In this document: positions 17,357 through 27,414 of the stretch, in pieces
Numbering within the stretch: position 1 is the first letter of the stretch
How the letters are laid out: each line of letters begins with the position of its first letter
NCBI GenBank assembly: GCA_000169115.1
Contig: AAVV01000007.1
Location: 186,001 to 250,000 of the forward strand
Reading direction: 5' to 3'
DNA: 64,000 nucleotides
Origin: a marine gamma proteobacterium HTCC2080
GTDB lineage: Bacteria > Pseudomonadota > Gammaproteobacteria > Pseudomonadales > Halieaceae
Position numbers and translations under genes: made by a program
Notes under the pieces: generated by a model
The model's input: only the letters and a program-made list of their open reading frames with translations
The model's database searches: none
What the model was told of the DNA's origin: nothing

Positions 17357-19966
17357 CTATTTTTCCAAGGCCTTGCCGACAACCTCAAAAACATCTCGCG
17401 ACAAATTTTCAAGCCCTGCAATACGCTCGAGCTGACTCTGCATCGCCTCGACGCCCTGAGAATAACGGCGAAAGCGAGTTAACGGCGTGCACAAACGCGC
17501 CGCAATTTGTGGATTGGCCGACTGCACCCTGGCGATAACATCACCCAACAAAGCATATCCGGCACCATCTTTGCGATGAAATGCTGTCGGGTTAGCGGAA
17601 GCGAAACCGCCCACCAAAGCCCGAATTTTATTCGGATTGCGCCAATCAAAGGCTCCATGGGTCTGTAACTGTATTACCGCCTCAACTGTGTCCGCGCTAG
17701 GGCGCATCGCCTGCAATGTGAACCACTGGTTTACGATTAGCGCCTCGTGTTGCCACTGTTCATAGAAATTGTCTAGCGCTGCGCTGCGAATTGGCTCATC
17801 ACCCGTATTGACCAAAACTTGAAGTGCGGCCAAACGATCACTGAGATTATCGGCTTGACTCAGCAAAGTACCTGCCCACTCCAACGCCTTAGGTTGGGCG
17901 TGGCACAGATAACTCAAAGCAAGATGGCGTAACGCTCGCCGACCAATTTGTCGGCCGTTTGCTTGATAGGTCTCGGAGACATCGTAGCTGCTATACCAAG
18001 CTGTCCACTGCTCTGAAAATTCAGCCGCAAGGGTTTTCTTGATGTGCTCCCGGGCCGCTCTAATTTCGAAAACATCGACATAACCCTGTTGCGCTTGTCG
18101 ATCAGCAAGCGACTCCTCGGAGGGCAGCATCAGCAGCAGTGCCTTCATGGCATCATCAATGTCACTCGACATGACTTGTCGATACGCCGACACGAAGGCG
18201 CCCGATAACGATTCACCGCGCATCTGAGCTTCAATAACCCTCGATGCGTAACGCTGCATAGCGTCCCACTTCACGAAATCATCAGTATCGCTTCCGATCA
18301 ACATCGCCAAGGTATTATCGTCGTCAGCACTTTTTAGCCTAACGGGTGCAGAAAAACCCCGCAGTAGAGACACCACAGGCTTATCGTCAACATTATTAAT
18401 CTGAAAAACTTGGCTGGGCTCTGTGACTTCAAGAAGGCGGGTAGTACTGCCCTCCTCAAACGTGTGCGATTCTCCGTTAACAACCAAGCCCACCGCCAAA
18501 GGCAAGTGAAGTGGGGGCTTTTTAGACCCATCAGCACTCAATCCATTACTTTGCCTTACCGTCAAGGTGGCTAACCGGGTCACGGGATCGTAATGATCCT
18601 CAATGGTCAAATCTGGAGTTCCTGATTGTTCGTACCAGCGACGGAACTGTCGCAAGTCTCGGCCAGACACCTGCTCCATCGCAGATACGAAGTCGTCGCA
18701 AGTAACCGCCTTACCATCGTGACTCTCGAAATAATTTTTGGCACCAGCAATAAACAGCTCATGACCCAAAAGCGTATGCAGCATCCGCACCACTTCCGCG
18801 CCTTTTTCATACACGGTTAAGGTATAAAAATTTGAAATTTCAATAAAGCTGTCGGGACGCACTGGGTGTGCCATAGGACCTGCATCCTCAGCAAACTGAT
18901 GAGTCCTCAGAAAACTAACATCCTCAACGCGCTTAACCCCCGGAGAATTCATATCCGCTGAAAATTGCGAGTCGCGAAAAACCGTAAAACCCTCCTTTAA
19001 GCTCAACTGAAACCAGTCGCGACAGGTGACCCGGTTTCCCGAAAAGTTATGGAAATATTCGTGCGCAACAATTGACTCAATCCTTAAATAACCGGCATCT
19101 GTGGTGATATCTGGAGAAGCCAGCACGCAAGAGGTATTGAAGATATTCAGGCCCTTATTTTCCATGGCCCCCATATTAAAATCATCGACAGCGACGATAT
19201 TGAAAAGATCAAGATCATATTCAAGACCATACACCTCTTCATCCCACTGCATAGATCGCTTTAAGGAATCCATAGCATGATCGCAGTAGTTCACATCCTT
19301 GGCCTCAACAAAGATATTTAGCGCCACCTCACGGCCCGAGGTTGTGGTAAATGTATCTGACACCGATTCTAAATCACCCGCCACCAAGGCAAACAGGTAA
19401 CAAGGCTTGGGCCACGGATCGTGCCAGACACTCCGATACCGACCCTCAGACAAATCCTCTTGGGAGACTGCATTACCATTACTCAACAGTATCGGGCACG
19501 ATGCTTTATCAGCCTCAACTGTGACTTTGAAAATAGCAAGCACGTCGGGTCGATCAAGAAAAAAAGTTATTTTCCTAAAGCCCTCTGCTTCACATTGAGT
19601 GCAATAAATAGTTCTAGACCGATAAAGCCCCTCGAGGGCTGTATTGGCCTCAGGGAAAATGCGTACTCGCGTGAACAGCTGACAACTATCCCCTATTTGG
19701 GGCAGCGTTAGCTGACTACCATCGTAGCTGTATTCGTGTTTTTGTAAGGGCGTCCCGTCAATCTCGATACACTCGATTTCTAGATCCTCACCATCAAGAA
19801 TCCACGGAGCCTCATCCTGTCGCTGCCGATGTAAATTCAAGCGGCTAGAAACCAAGGTATAGCCGTGATGAATAGCAAAGGTCAGATCCACATCGGCAAT
19901 TGTGAACGCTGGCGCTGTATATTCTTTTCGATAGATCGTTTTCGGGCTGCCATCACGCATTGTCAT
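17357..19966 (-). CDS. pepN: Aminopeptidase N (M1 family)
   Basis: 869 residues, the length of the monomeric bacterial PepN. It has the substrate motif GAMEN (266-270), the zinc site HEYFH (302-306) with the distal Glu325 in KEGFT, and a long helical C-terminal domain. It removes N-terminal residues from peptides in the cytoplasm. The ATG at 19966 lies inside the end of the DUF2797 gene (14-bp overlap) with AAAGG upstream; an ATG six bases later is also possible. It ends flush with the HD-GYP gene on the opposite strand. Confidence 0.96.
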   Translation of the reverse strand: MTMRDGSPKTIYRKEYTAPAFTIADVDLTFAIHHGYTLVSSRLNLHRQRQDEAPWILDGEDLEIECIEIDGTPLQKHEYSYDGSQLTLPQIGDSCQLFTRVRIFPEANTALEGLYRSRTIYCTQCEAEGFRKITFFLDRPDVLAIFKVTVEADKASCPILLSNGNAVSQEDLSEGRYRSVWHDPWPKPCYLFALVAGDLESVSDTFTTTSGREVALNIFVEAKDVNYCDHAMDSLKRSMQWDEEVYGLEYDLDLFNIVAVDDFNMGAMENKGLNIFNTSCVLASPDITTDAGYLRIESIVAHEYFHNFSGNRVTCRDWFQLSLKEGFTVFRDSQFSADMNSPGVKRVEDVSFLRTHQFAEDAGPMAHPVRPDSFIEISNFYTLTVYEKGAEVVRMLHTLLGHELFIAGAKNYFESHDGKAVTCDDFVSAMEQVSGRDLRQFRRWYEQSGTPDLTIEDHYDPVTRLATLTVRQSNGLSADGSKKPPLHLPLAVGLVVNGESHTFEEGSTTRLLEVTEPSQVFQINNVDDKPVVSLLRGFSAPVRLKSADDDNTLAMLIGSDTDDFVKWDAMQRYASRVIEAQMRGESLSGAFVSAYRQVMSSDIDDAMKALLLMLPSEESLADRQAQQGYVDVFEIRAAREHIKKTLAAEFSEQWTAWYSSYDVSETYQANGRQIGRRALRHLALSYLCHAQPKALEWAGTLLSQADNLSDRLAALQVLVNTGDEPIRSAALDNFYEQWQHEALIVNQWFTLQAMRPSADTVEAVIQLQTHGAFDWRNPNKIRALVGGFASANPTAFHRKDGAGYALLGDVIARVQSANPQIAARLCTPLTRFRRYSQGVEAMQSQLERIAGLENLSRDVFEVVGKALEK

Positions 19967-20789
19967 GTACCTTTACTTCCAAGTTATACCCACCATATTT
20001 TCGAATATTGATGACTCCAGTATCAAACATTAGATACTGACCTTTGATGCCCAATAGCGTCCCTTCGATTTCTGGTGTTTTATCGAGATTGTGTGAGCTT
20101 ACCTTTACGGGCCACTCTAGGACGGGATAGTCGATATTCACACTACTCGAATCATCCAGCCACTGTATGGCCTGCATGCCATAAGTTGACTGCAATTGGT
20201 CAATGCCTTCCGCACAAATTTCCGCCAAGGACCGCTGCTTTTCGTGTAAGTCTATAGGACTGCCATTACCCTTAAGCATGGTTTGCCACGCGGTTTTATC
20301 GGCGACATGCTGAGCCAGCAGTATCTCGAGCAAACCCGATTGGTACCGAGTGGCAACCCGTGCAATAGGTCTCGCCTGCGTCGCTCCTTGGTCTATCCAG
20401 CGCGTTGGAACCTGAGTCCCTCGGGTAATTCCAACCTTCACGCCAGAGGTGTTAGCAAGATACACAACGTGGTCCACAAAACAGTTCGTCTCGCCCCACT
20501 CAGGCTCTCGACAAGTTCCCTCCGCGAAATGGCATTTTTCGGGCTTTATGATGCAGGTATCGCACTGGGCCAGCCGTTGAAAACAAGGATAGCAATAGCC
20601 CTGATTAAAGCTCTTTTTAGTTACCCTATTGCAGTGAACGCAGTTAATTAATCCGATGGAATTAATGCTTATCCTGCGTCCCAGCCAGGTATTAACTGAT
20701 GCCTCCTGATCCCCCGCTATAAAGGTGTAGCTGACAGGGTCATCCAAGGTAACCCGCATTTTTCTTACTGGACCGGATAAACCTGTCAC
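19953..20789 (-). CDS. DUF2797-family protein
   Basis: 278 residues from a GTG at 20789 that overlaps the stop of the DUF1315 gene (GTGA) and has GGAGGAG shortly upstream; the TTG further out is less likely. The N-terminal part has four Cys-pair-like positions (NCVHCNRVTKK, YCYPCFQRLAQCDTC) that could bind zinc, followed by a GIY-YIG-like segment VVYLANTSGVKVGITRG. The family is widespread in gammaproteobacteria and uncharacterised. It sits between the YeaC-like gene and pepN in a tight run. Confidence 0.85.
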   Translation of the reverse strand: MTGLSGPVRKMRVTLDDPVSYTFIAGDQEASVNTWLGRRISINSIGLINCVHCNRVTKKSFNQGYCYPCFQRLAQCDTCIIKPEKCHFAEGTCREPEWGETNCFVDHVVYLANTSGVKVGITRGTQVPTRWIDQGATQARPIARVATRYQSGLLEILLAQHVADKTAWQTMLKGNGSPIDLHEKQRSLAEICAEGIDQLQSTYGMQAIQWLDDSSSVNIDYPVLEWPVKVSSHNLDKTPEIEGTLLGIKGQYLMFDTGVINIRKYGGYNLEVKVHDNA

Positions 20790-21073
20790 TTGTTTTGCTC
20801 CTCCTCTAACCAAGTCATTGGCTCGGGGTCATCGCAACTGCTTTCAGCTTTGTGCCCCTTGTCGATATAGCCAATGCGTTCCTCTGGGGGCAAATTCAAT
20901 ACACCCCAGGCAATGACAGCCTGCATCGTGTGCTCCCGCTGTGCTTCGGTGACGCTACTACCATCGGGCCACAAGCCTGTTGCCAGCGCCTGTACCATGC
21001 GCTCATAAATGTCAGGGCCCATAGCGCGTACTGTTTCCAAATAGGGGTCAGTCAAGCTTTTCACCTTTTTCAA
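20786..21073 (-). CDS. DUF1315 (YeaC-like) protein
   Basis: Up to 95 residues, acidic and helical, with the YeaC-type core MGPDIYERMVQALATGLWPDG and a VIAWG stretch. The furthest start is a TTG overlapping the rhomboid stop codon but lacking a clear ribosome site; the TTG at 21055 has AAGGTG about six bases upstream and is at least as likely. The family has no known function. It is translationally coupled to its neighbours on both sides. Confidence 0.8.
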   Translation of the reverse strand: MKKVKSLTDPYLETVRAMGPDIYERMVQALATGLWPDGSSVTEAQREHTMQAVIAWGVLNLPPEERIGYIDKGHKAESSCDDPEPMTWLEEEQNK

Positions 21074-21696
21074 GATTTATTAAATCTAGACAACAAACCA
21101 AATACACCGCCTAGTAAAACACCTATCACCAACCCACCTAGATGCGCGCCATTAGCGATCGCCCCAGCCCCTAAAACTTCCAGAGCACCCACTAAGCCAA
21201 CGAGAAGCCAGACCAACATAAAGCCCATAACAGCAGGTGGAAGCGGCTCCATCCAATCCTTTCTGAGGGAGTTTCCCGCCCAGATAAAGCCCATAAGCGC
21301 ATAAACGACCCCAGACATGCCTCCAAAAATAGAAGGCCCCGAAATAAAGAATTGCACGCTATTTGAAAATACCGCTGACGCCAAATACAAGCCCAGCATA
21401 TTCAGCGAACCTAGCGACCTCTCGATACGACGCCCAAACTCCCAAATCCACAAGCAATTAAAAACCAAATGCATCCAACTAAAATGCAGCAAAGTTGGAG
21501 TTATGAAACGCCACCAATCATTACCGGGTTCACCAAGGCGACCTCCACGAGACGTAAGTTCTACAGGGACAAAATTTAGTAGCTGCAGTATGGGCCCATA
21601 AAAACCCAGCTCTTTAAACAGCAAAAACACCAGACTGCTTAACGCAACCAAACAGAAGGCAACTGGGGCAGATCTGATCTTACTGGGTAAGGGCAT
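21070..21696 (-). CDS. Rhomboid-family intramembrane serine protease
   Basis: 208 residues, six hydrophobic helices. The catalytic serine is in FGGMSGVVYALMGF (GxSG) and the catalytic histidine in NGAHLGGLVIG; the WMHLVFNCLWIWEFGRRIE segment is the conserved HxxxN-type helix. This is the compact GlpG-like core with only a short cytoplasmic N-terminus. It cleaves membrane-spanning substrates inside the inner membrane. It overlaps nadK by 17 bp and the DUF1315 gene by four. Confidence 0.92.
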   Translation of the reverse strand: MPLPSKIRSAPVAFCLVALSSLVFLLFKELGFYGPILQLLNFVPVELTSRGGRLGEPGNDWWRFITPTLLHFSWMHLVFNCLWIWEFGRRIERSLGSLNMLGLYLASAVFSNSVQFFISGPSIFGGMSGVVYALMGFIWAGNSLRKDWMEPLPPAVMGFMLVWLLVGLVGALEVLGAGAIANGAHLGGLVIGVLLGGVFGLLSRFNKS

Positions 21697-22564
21697 CGGA
21701 CCATCGCAGCTTGTCGCGACAACTCGCGTAGAAGCTATAACCGGGAGGGTGCAATAAAATAAGCCGCTCCTTCTTCTTACTAACAGTAACCGAGTCCCCG
21801 GGTAATGCCGTCAAAGAGACCTGGCCATCGCAGGTCACTAAGGGGTGTATTTGATTGCGCGATACCACATCGACCTTTATCTGCGAGTCACCGTGGACAA
21901 CAATCGGCCGGCTGGTGAGCGAGTGAGAAAACATAGGGACTAAAACGATAGCGTCAAGAGCAGGATTCATAATTGGTCCACCTCCTGACATTGAATAGGC
22001 CGTGGAACCTGTGGGTGTAGCTAAAATAAGGCCGTCAGCGTTCATGCGATAAACAAATTCACCATCGATGGTAAGTTCGAACTCAATCATCTGAGCCGAC
22101 GTCCCCGAATTCACGACGACATCATTTAGCGCTTCGGCCGCGCCAATTACAGAACCATCACGCATGACCTCTGTATCAAGTAAAAATCGAGAATCTCTCG
22201 TGTAGTTGCCATCTAACACCGCTGTTACCTGGGCCACCAACTCATCCGGGCTCACATCGGTAAGAAAGCCAAGTCGACCTCGATTAACTCCAATTACAGG
22301 TGTGTGATGCCGAACTAATGTTCTGGCCGCACTCAGCAATGAGCCATCACCACCGATGACAATAGCCAAATCTACTGTTTCGCCAATGGCATCTCGTGGT
22401 TGCATGGCCCGCTTCTCAAAGTGTGAGAGCGTCGCAAGGCGATCTTCAAGAACCACGTCGACGCCGCGGGCATCTAAGAGTGCCAACAAGTCAGCAACAA
22501 TTTGATTTACGCCGGGATGCTCGCGCCGACCAAGCAGACCCACACGTTGGAATTCCTGCTCCAT
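21680..22564 (-). CDS. nadK: NAD kinase
   Basis: 294 residues with GGDGSLL (ATP/NAD loop), NRGRLGFLTDV and the NDVVVNSG and TPTGSTAYSMSGGGP motifs of bacterial NAD kinases. It phosphorylates NAD to NADP in the cytoplasm. The start has GAGGTGG upstream. It is in a housekeeping run and overlaps the rhomboid gene; 42 bp separate it from the glycosyltransferase gene upstream. Confidence 0.96.
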   Translation of the reverse strand: MEQEFQRVGLLGRREHPGVNQIVADLLALLDARGVDVVLEDRLATLSHFEKRAMQPRDAIGETVDLAIVIGGDGSLLSAARTLVRHHTPVIGVNRGRLGFLTDVSPDELVAQVTAVLDGNYTRDSRFLLDTEVMRDGSVIGAAEALNDVVVNSGTSAQMIEFELTIDGEFVYRMNADGLILATPTGSTAYSMSGGGPIMNPALDAIVLVPMFSHSLTSRPIVVHGDSQIKVDVVSRNQIHPLVTCDGQVSLTALPGDSVTVSKKKERLILLHPPGYSFYASCRDKLRWSDALTQ

Positions 22565-22606
22565 AGCTATACCACCTCACTCTCGATTAGCACGCTCAAA
22601 TTTTTT

Positions 22607-23794
22607 TCAGCCACTTAGAGAATGGCGATGATAACGGTTAAGCTCTCGTCGTATGCAGTGCGCCAGCTCAAAGCGTGGCAATTGCTCTCTAGCGGCAGCC
22701 ATACCCTCTCTGGCAGCTCGCTTCCAAAATACTGAATCGGACATCATTCGGTTAATGGCTACCACCATCTCCTCACGGCTATCAGCCACTACAACCCCCG
22801 AACGCATACGAAAGTGAGATCTTCGCATGGCATGGCGGGTGGTGACGGTGGGAATGCCCCGAGCCATTGCATTCACCAACTTCGCATCTACGTGGTCTTC
22901 AAATAGAAGCGGTTCGATCACCACTCTGCAACGCTGATCTAAAAGCTGGTGGTCATCGGTACTCCAGTGAAGAACGACTCTAGACATTGCCGACACCTGT
23001 TCAATGAACTCTCTTGAAGGTGCAGATCCGACAATATGAAACTCGACACCCGGTATGACTCTCTGGGCTACCGGCCAAATCTCTTTTAAAAACCAGTTTA
23101 CGCTGGCCACATTTCCAGCATCACCCAAATAACCATTAAAACCAATTCGCGGTTCAGTACGGTTGAAGTCGACTTCAGCTAGCGTCGGCTTAGCACCCGT
23201 CGGATGGCTAAAGCTGTACTGCAGCTGTCGCATAGAGACACCGCGCTCAGACAATCGGGCGGCAAGGCTTGGGCGAATAAAAACCATCTCTACCTCACGG
23301 CAAACATCTACTAGGTAGGGCTCGCGCAAATCACTGCCAATACCTGTGGTGTTTTCTTCGCTGTCCATAACGCCCTGACCGTAGGGGATAAACGCGATAG
23401 GTACGTCAGTACCAATGGGCCGATAGGGCCATGAGAGCAAACCATCTATGACCACAGCATCGAAGGCCTCCACGTTACGCTGGATCGTTGTCTGTAGTCG
23501 CGCACACAACTTCGTGGTGCCAAAACGCTCTTTCATCAATCGTTTCAGGCCTTTCTCACAATCTGTATCCGCACTGCTCGCTTCAAAACCGCCGGTTACT
23601 CGAAGAGGGCCGAGGTCTACGCGTAACCTGTGCAGGCCTTCCGCACTTACGGGACCCACCACAGCTAGAGAAATTTCGAAATCACGGCTAAGAACACCAA
23701 TATTGATTCTAGACTGCAGCGACAGAATGCCCTCACCGCTGCGAGACTGCACGGCGCTGATGTAGAGCAGCTTGAGTGTTGGTGAACTAGCCAC
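22607..23794 (-). CDS. Glycosyltransferase (GT4/GT-B fold)
   Basis: 395 residues. The N-terminal half is variable; the C-terminal half contains GFNGYLGDAGNVASVNWFLKEIWPVA and HIVGSAPS, then IEPLLFEDHVDAKLVNAMARGIPTVTT, the donor-binding pattern of GT-B glycosyltransferases of group 1 (Glu-x7-Glu replaced by a related Asp/Ala form). It would add a sugar to a surface glycan or lipid. It starts with GTG at the very stop of lipA (one-base overlap), so it is coupled to lipA, an unusual neighbour. Sugar and acceptor unknown. Confidence 0.75.
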   Translation of the reverse strand: MASSPTLKLLYISAVQSRSGEGILSLQSRINIGVLSRDFEISLAVVGPVSAEGLHRLRVDLGPLRVTGGFEASSADTDCEKGLKRLMKERFGTTKLCARLQTTIQRNVEAFDAVVIDGLLSWPYRPIGTDVPIAFIPYGQGVMDSEENTTGIGSDLREPYLVDVCREVEMVFIRPSLAARLSERGVSMRQLQYSFSHPTGAKPTLAEVDFNRTEPRIGFNGYLGDAGNVASVNWFLKEIWPVAQRVIPGVEFHIVGSAPSREFIEQVSAMSRVVLHWSTDDHQLLDQRCRVVIEPLLFEDHVDAKLVNAMARGIPTVTTRHAMRRSHFRMRSGVVVADSREEMVVAINRMMSDSVFWKRAAREGMAAAREQLPRFELAHCIRRELNRYHRHSLSG

Positions 23795-24810
23795 TAACTA
23801 AGGCCCACATTGTTGCCCTCAAGCACCCGCTCAGCCCGATAGCTTGACCGCACCAGTGCACCCGCAACCACCTCCATAAAGCCTAGAGACAACCCGAGGT
23901 TTCGATAATGCTCAAATTCCTGGGGGGTGACGTATCTCGCGATCGGATAGTGGTTTTTAGTGGGTTGAAGGTACTGTCCTAATGTAATGACATCGACACC
24001 ATGCTCTCGACAGTCTTTCATGCACTGCACGATCTCGTCTTCAGACTCGCCCAACCCCAACATAAGCGACGTTTTAGTGATGACATCGGGGCGGTATTGC
24101 TTACCATGAGCCAACACGGACAGCGTTTGCTCATAACTAGCTCGCACGTCTCTAACCGGATGAGTTAATCGCTCGACAGTTTCAATGTTTTGTGCAAATA
24201 CCTCTACGCCAGAATCGAGCAAAACTTCAACCGCTCGAGTATCACCCAGAAAATCAGGCGTTAGTGCCTCCACCGCCGTTTCTGGATTTTGATTCTTTAC
24301 CGCAATCACAACCTCGGCATATCGAGATGCACCGCCATCCGGCAAGTCGTCACGGTTAACCGAAGTCAACACAACGTATTTAAGCCCCATCAATTGCACC
24401 GCGCGAGCGGTCTTGTCAGCTTCATCGGGATCGAGCCAACCCTGGGGGTTACCCGTATTCACCGCACAAAACTGGCAGGCTCGGGTACAAACATCACCCA
24501 TCAGCATAATGGTGGCGGTACCAGCACTCCAACACTCGCTAATATTGGGGCACTTGGCCTCCTCGCATACGGTCGCCAAATCGTTATCTCGCACGATGGT
24601 TTTTACCGCGGCATATTGGGGCGTGCTGTGAATGCGTACGCGTAGCCAATCGGGCTTTTTCAAGCCAGCAGAAGCCGTAGCACTTCTTTTAATGCCATCT
24701 TTGATCGCCCGAACACCCTTATCAGTGGTGAATTTCTCGCCGCTTTTCACCTGTCGGGTGGGGATTAACTCGATTGTTTTATTGACCGAAGATTCACTCA
24801 TGACTGACAT
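23794..24810 (-). CDS. lipA: Lipoyl synthase (radical SAM)
   Basis: 338 residues. It has both iron-sulfur motifs of LipA: the auxiliary cluster [12 protein letters not shown] and the radical-SAM CTRACQFC, followed by [15 protein letters not shown]. It inserts two sulfur atoms into octanoyl groups on lipoyl domains. The usual neighbour lipB is absent here; the downstream gene is a glycosyltransferase and upstream is a non-coding gap of 140 bp. The N-terminal ~45 residues are less conserved, and the ATG at 24810 or at 24801 could be used. Confidence 0.97.
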   Translation of the reverse strand: MSVMSESSVNKTIELIPTRQVKSGEKFTTDKGVRAIKDGIKRSATASAGLKKPDWLRVRIHSTPQYAAVKTIVRDNDLATVCEEAKCPNISECWSAGTATIMLMGDVCTRACQFCAVNTGNPQGWLDPDEADKTARAVQLMGLKYVVLTSVNRDDLPDGGASRYAEVVIAVKNQNPETAVEALTPDFLGDTRAVEVLLDSGVEVFAQNIETVERLTHPVRDVRASYEQTLSVLAHGKQYRPDVITKTSLMLGLGESEDEIVQCMKDCREHGVDVITLGQYLQPTKNHYPIARYVTPQEFEHYRNLGLSLGFMEVVAGALVRSSYRAERVLEGNNVGLS

Positions 24811-24950
24811 TATATAGCGTTCAACGCCCTTCGTAGCAGTATTTCGCGGCTTACAAAAAACGCATTAAATACTGTGGTCTGAACAGAATATCAGCACGAC
24901 TTACCCCGCATAAACATCAGCGGCATGAGCCGTGCCCAACAGTTTTAAAG

Positions 24951-27071
24951 TTAGAGGCTAGTGATCGATACGCCGACGCCATTGAGCGCAGCATTGCCCG
25001 TTAATTCATCGATGTACGTTGACTCTGTAATTGCATTGCAACTGACACCCGCGTGGGCGTTGGCGACTCCACTGAGCGTGCCTTGTCGACCATGCCCATA
25101 GCCATGGGGCAGGCTGACAACCCCTGGCATCATCGTATCGGTAATTTCGAGTTCAACCACTATCTGCCCAGCCTGACTAGCAATGTTCACGCGAGACCCG
25201 GTAAGCCAACCCTCGCGCTCTGCATCGTCAGGGCTGACCTGCAAGGTACATCGTTGAGGGCCTTTTACGAGTCGAGTAAAGTTATGCATCCATGAATTAC
25301 AGTCGCGCACATGACGTCGACCTATAAGTCGGTAGCCCTGACTCGCCTCACCCAGCTGCTCCTCGAGACGGCCTAAATCTTCAAAAATGGCGGAATGCGC
25401 AAGATTGATTCGCTGACCTGGAGTTTGAAGGCGCTCGGGAAGTTGAGATTTAAGCGGACCTAGATCGACACCCGATGGTGTGGCACGCAGTGCTTCTATG
25501 GAAAGTTTATAGTCACTGTTATCGCCGTAGGGTCCGTTTTTCAAACCCTGATCAATAATGACGTGCGGGGGTACCGCTTGACGCGCATCAAGATCAAGGG
25601 CACCTGCAACGAGTTCGCCCAACGCCTGAAAAATCTCCCAGTCATGCAATGAGCCCTCGGGCTTTTCAAATACGGCGTCGCTAAAGCGTGCCGTATTACG
25701 CATCGCGTTTACATGAAAAGCCAAATCGTAATGGTCATGCTCCAGCGGTGACGTGGGGGGTAAGATGACGTCAGCGTGTCGGGTTGTCTCGTTAATCCAT
25801 GGATCGAGGGAGATCATAAACTCAAGATCTTCCAAGGCGTCGTCCAAAGCATCACCTGAGGGAGTAGACAAAACTGGATTACCCGCCCCTGTGAAGAGCG
25901 CTCGAATTTTGCCCTCTCCGGGAGTCGTAATCTCTTCAGCCAAGCAGGCCACCGGCAATTCACGGTCAAACTCTGGCAGCTGCCTCACACGACTCGCGTG
26001 CCGGCCAAATCCACCTGGGCTCACGCCAAGCACTTGATCAACTGCAGGCAGGGTAAATAAACTGCCGCCCTCTCGATCGAGGTTACCCGTCAGAACATTA
26101 ATAACCTGAATCGCCCACTGGCAAAGCGTGCCAAAACGCTGGGTAGAAACACCCATTCTGCCATAACAGATAGCTCTATCTGCGCTAGAAAAATCATGGG
26201 CTATCTGAGTGATTTTTTCAGAACTCATGCCTGTGTGCGATGCCGCCCACTCAGGTGTGTAGGAGACGACAGCCTTCTTAATTTCATCAATGCCATCGAC
26301 AAAGTCCGACAAATGGCCCATATCAATAAGACCATCTCGAAACAACAAATGGATTAAGGCGAGCAACAAGGCCGCGTCGGTTCCTGGCCTCGCAGCATGG
26401 TGTTCAGTGGCCAGTTCAGCCGTCTCGGTTCTCCGAGGATCAATAACGACCAGCTGACCGCCACGTTCGGTCAATGATTTGATCCGTTTACGGACGTCGG
26501 GAACCGTCCATATACTGCCGTTGGACGCGACCGGGTTAGCTCCGATCATGAGGAAGTAGTCTGTCCGATCAATATCAGGAATCGGAAACATCAGCTTATG
26601 GCCAAACAGCCACAGCGAAACCAGGTGATGCGGTAACTGATCGACTGATGTCGCAGAAAAGCGGTTGCGTGTTCGGATATGCCTGAACAGTGCACTTTGG
26701 TGGGTCATCATGCCGTAGTTATGCACCGTAGGATTGCCCATGTAGATTCCAACGGCGTCTACACCATGGTTTTTGATGGTGTCCGTTAGTCCCTGAGCAG
26801 CAAGATCCAACGCCTCATCCCATTCAATAGGCTGATGCTGATAGTTTCCGTCAGCGCCAAGAACCCGCTTAACCGGTTTTTTCAGGCGATCGGGATCGCT
26901 ATGAATATCTTGAAGCGCTACTGCTTTGGGGCAAATATGCCCCCGGCTAAGGGGGTCGTCGGGATCACCTTTAATCGAGACCACCTCAGACCCTTTTGTT
27001 TCTATAACGACCCCGCAAATAGCCTCGCACAAATGACAGGCCCGGTAATGGGTTTGGCGCTCTTGATTCAT
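24951..27071 (-). CDS. Molybdopterin-dependent oxidoreductase with N-terminal 4Fe-4S site
   Basis: 706 residues from an ATG at 27071 (MNQERQTHYRACHLCEAICG); the frame is open further upstream to 27221 but the extra part is unlike the family. The N-terminus has C-x2-C-x3-C and a fourth Cys in HICPKA, binding one 4Fe-4S cluster; then the long bis-MGD domains with GANPVASNGS, VIDPRRTETAELA and a C-terminal cap with SHGYG-like turn (LPHGYGHGRQG). The region of the metal ligand reads SATSVDQLPHH, so a serine rather than Cys/Sec is plausible. Soluble, no Tat signal seen. Substrate unknown; such enzymes are often named formate-dehydrogenase-like. Confidence 0.85.
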   Translation of the reverse strand: MNQERQTHYRACHLCEAICGVVIETKGSEVVSIKGDPDDPLSRGHICPKAVALQDIHSDPDRLKKPVKRVLGADGNYQHQPIEWDEALDLAAQGLTDTIKNHGVDAVGIYMGNPTVHNYGMMTHQSALFRHIRTRNRFSATSVDQLPHHLVSLWLFGHKLMFPIPDIDRTDYFLMIGANPVASNGSIWTVPDVRKRIKSLTERGGQLVVIDPRRTETAELATEHHAARPGTDAALLLALIHLLFRDGLIDMGHLSDFVDGIDEIKKAVVSYTPEWAASHTGMSSEKITQIAHDFSSADRAICYGRMGVSTQRFGTLCQWAIQVINVLTGNLDREGGSLFTLPAVDQVLGVSPGGFGRHASRVRQLPEFDRELPVACLAEEITTPGEGKIRALFTGAGNPVLSTPSGDALDDALEDLEFMISLDPWINETTRHADVILPPTSPLEHDHYDLAFHVNAMRNTARFSDAVFEKPEGSLHDWEIFQALGELVAGALDLDARQAVPPHVIIDQGLKNGPYGDNSDYKLSIEALRATPSGVDLGPLKSQLPERLQTPGQRINLAHSAIFEDLGRLEEQLGEASQGYRLIGRRHVRDCNSWMHNFTRLVKGPQRCTLQVSPDDAEREGWLTGSRVNIASQAGQIVVELEITDTMMPGVVSLPHGYGHGRQGTLSGVANAHAGVSCNAITESTYIDELTGNAALNGVGVSITSL

Positions 27072-27414
27072 AACAGTGGCATCGCTGACAAAAACACCAC
27101 CCTGCCCTGCCCCATCAAAAAGCGCAAGGGTATCGAGAGGCCTGAAGTCGGTAGCTGTTAAACCTCGGGCAGCTCTAGCCCCGGGTATAGGGATCAAAAG
27201 TGGCCGTCGCCGAAGACTCAATTACCCCATTTAATCGGCGTTTTCTCAGTGAATATGACCGAAAATGCTATCGCACTTCAGTAAAGGAGCCGGTATGTTG
27301 CCCTAACTACAGGAACTGCAACAAGCAACGGTGATATTACATCGTACTTACTAGGTCTTAGAGTTCCTAAACTCTCAAGCTAGGCGACGAGGCCGAGACA
27401 AACTGAGGCAAATC

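Noticed and set aside
24951-27221. N-terminal extension of the molybdopterin enzyme (start at 27221)
   Set aside because: The extra 50 residues do not look like the family, and its Cys motif begins normally at the ATG 27071.
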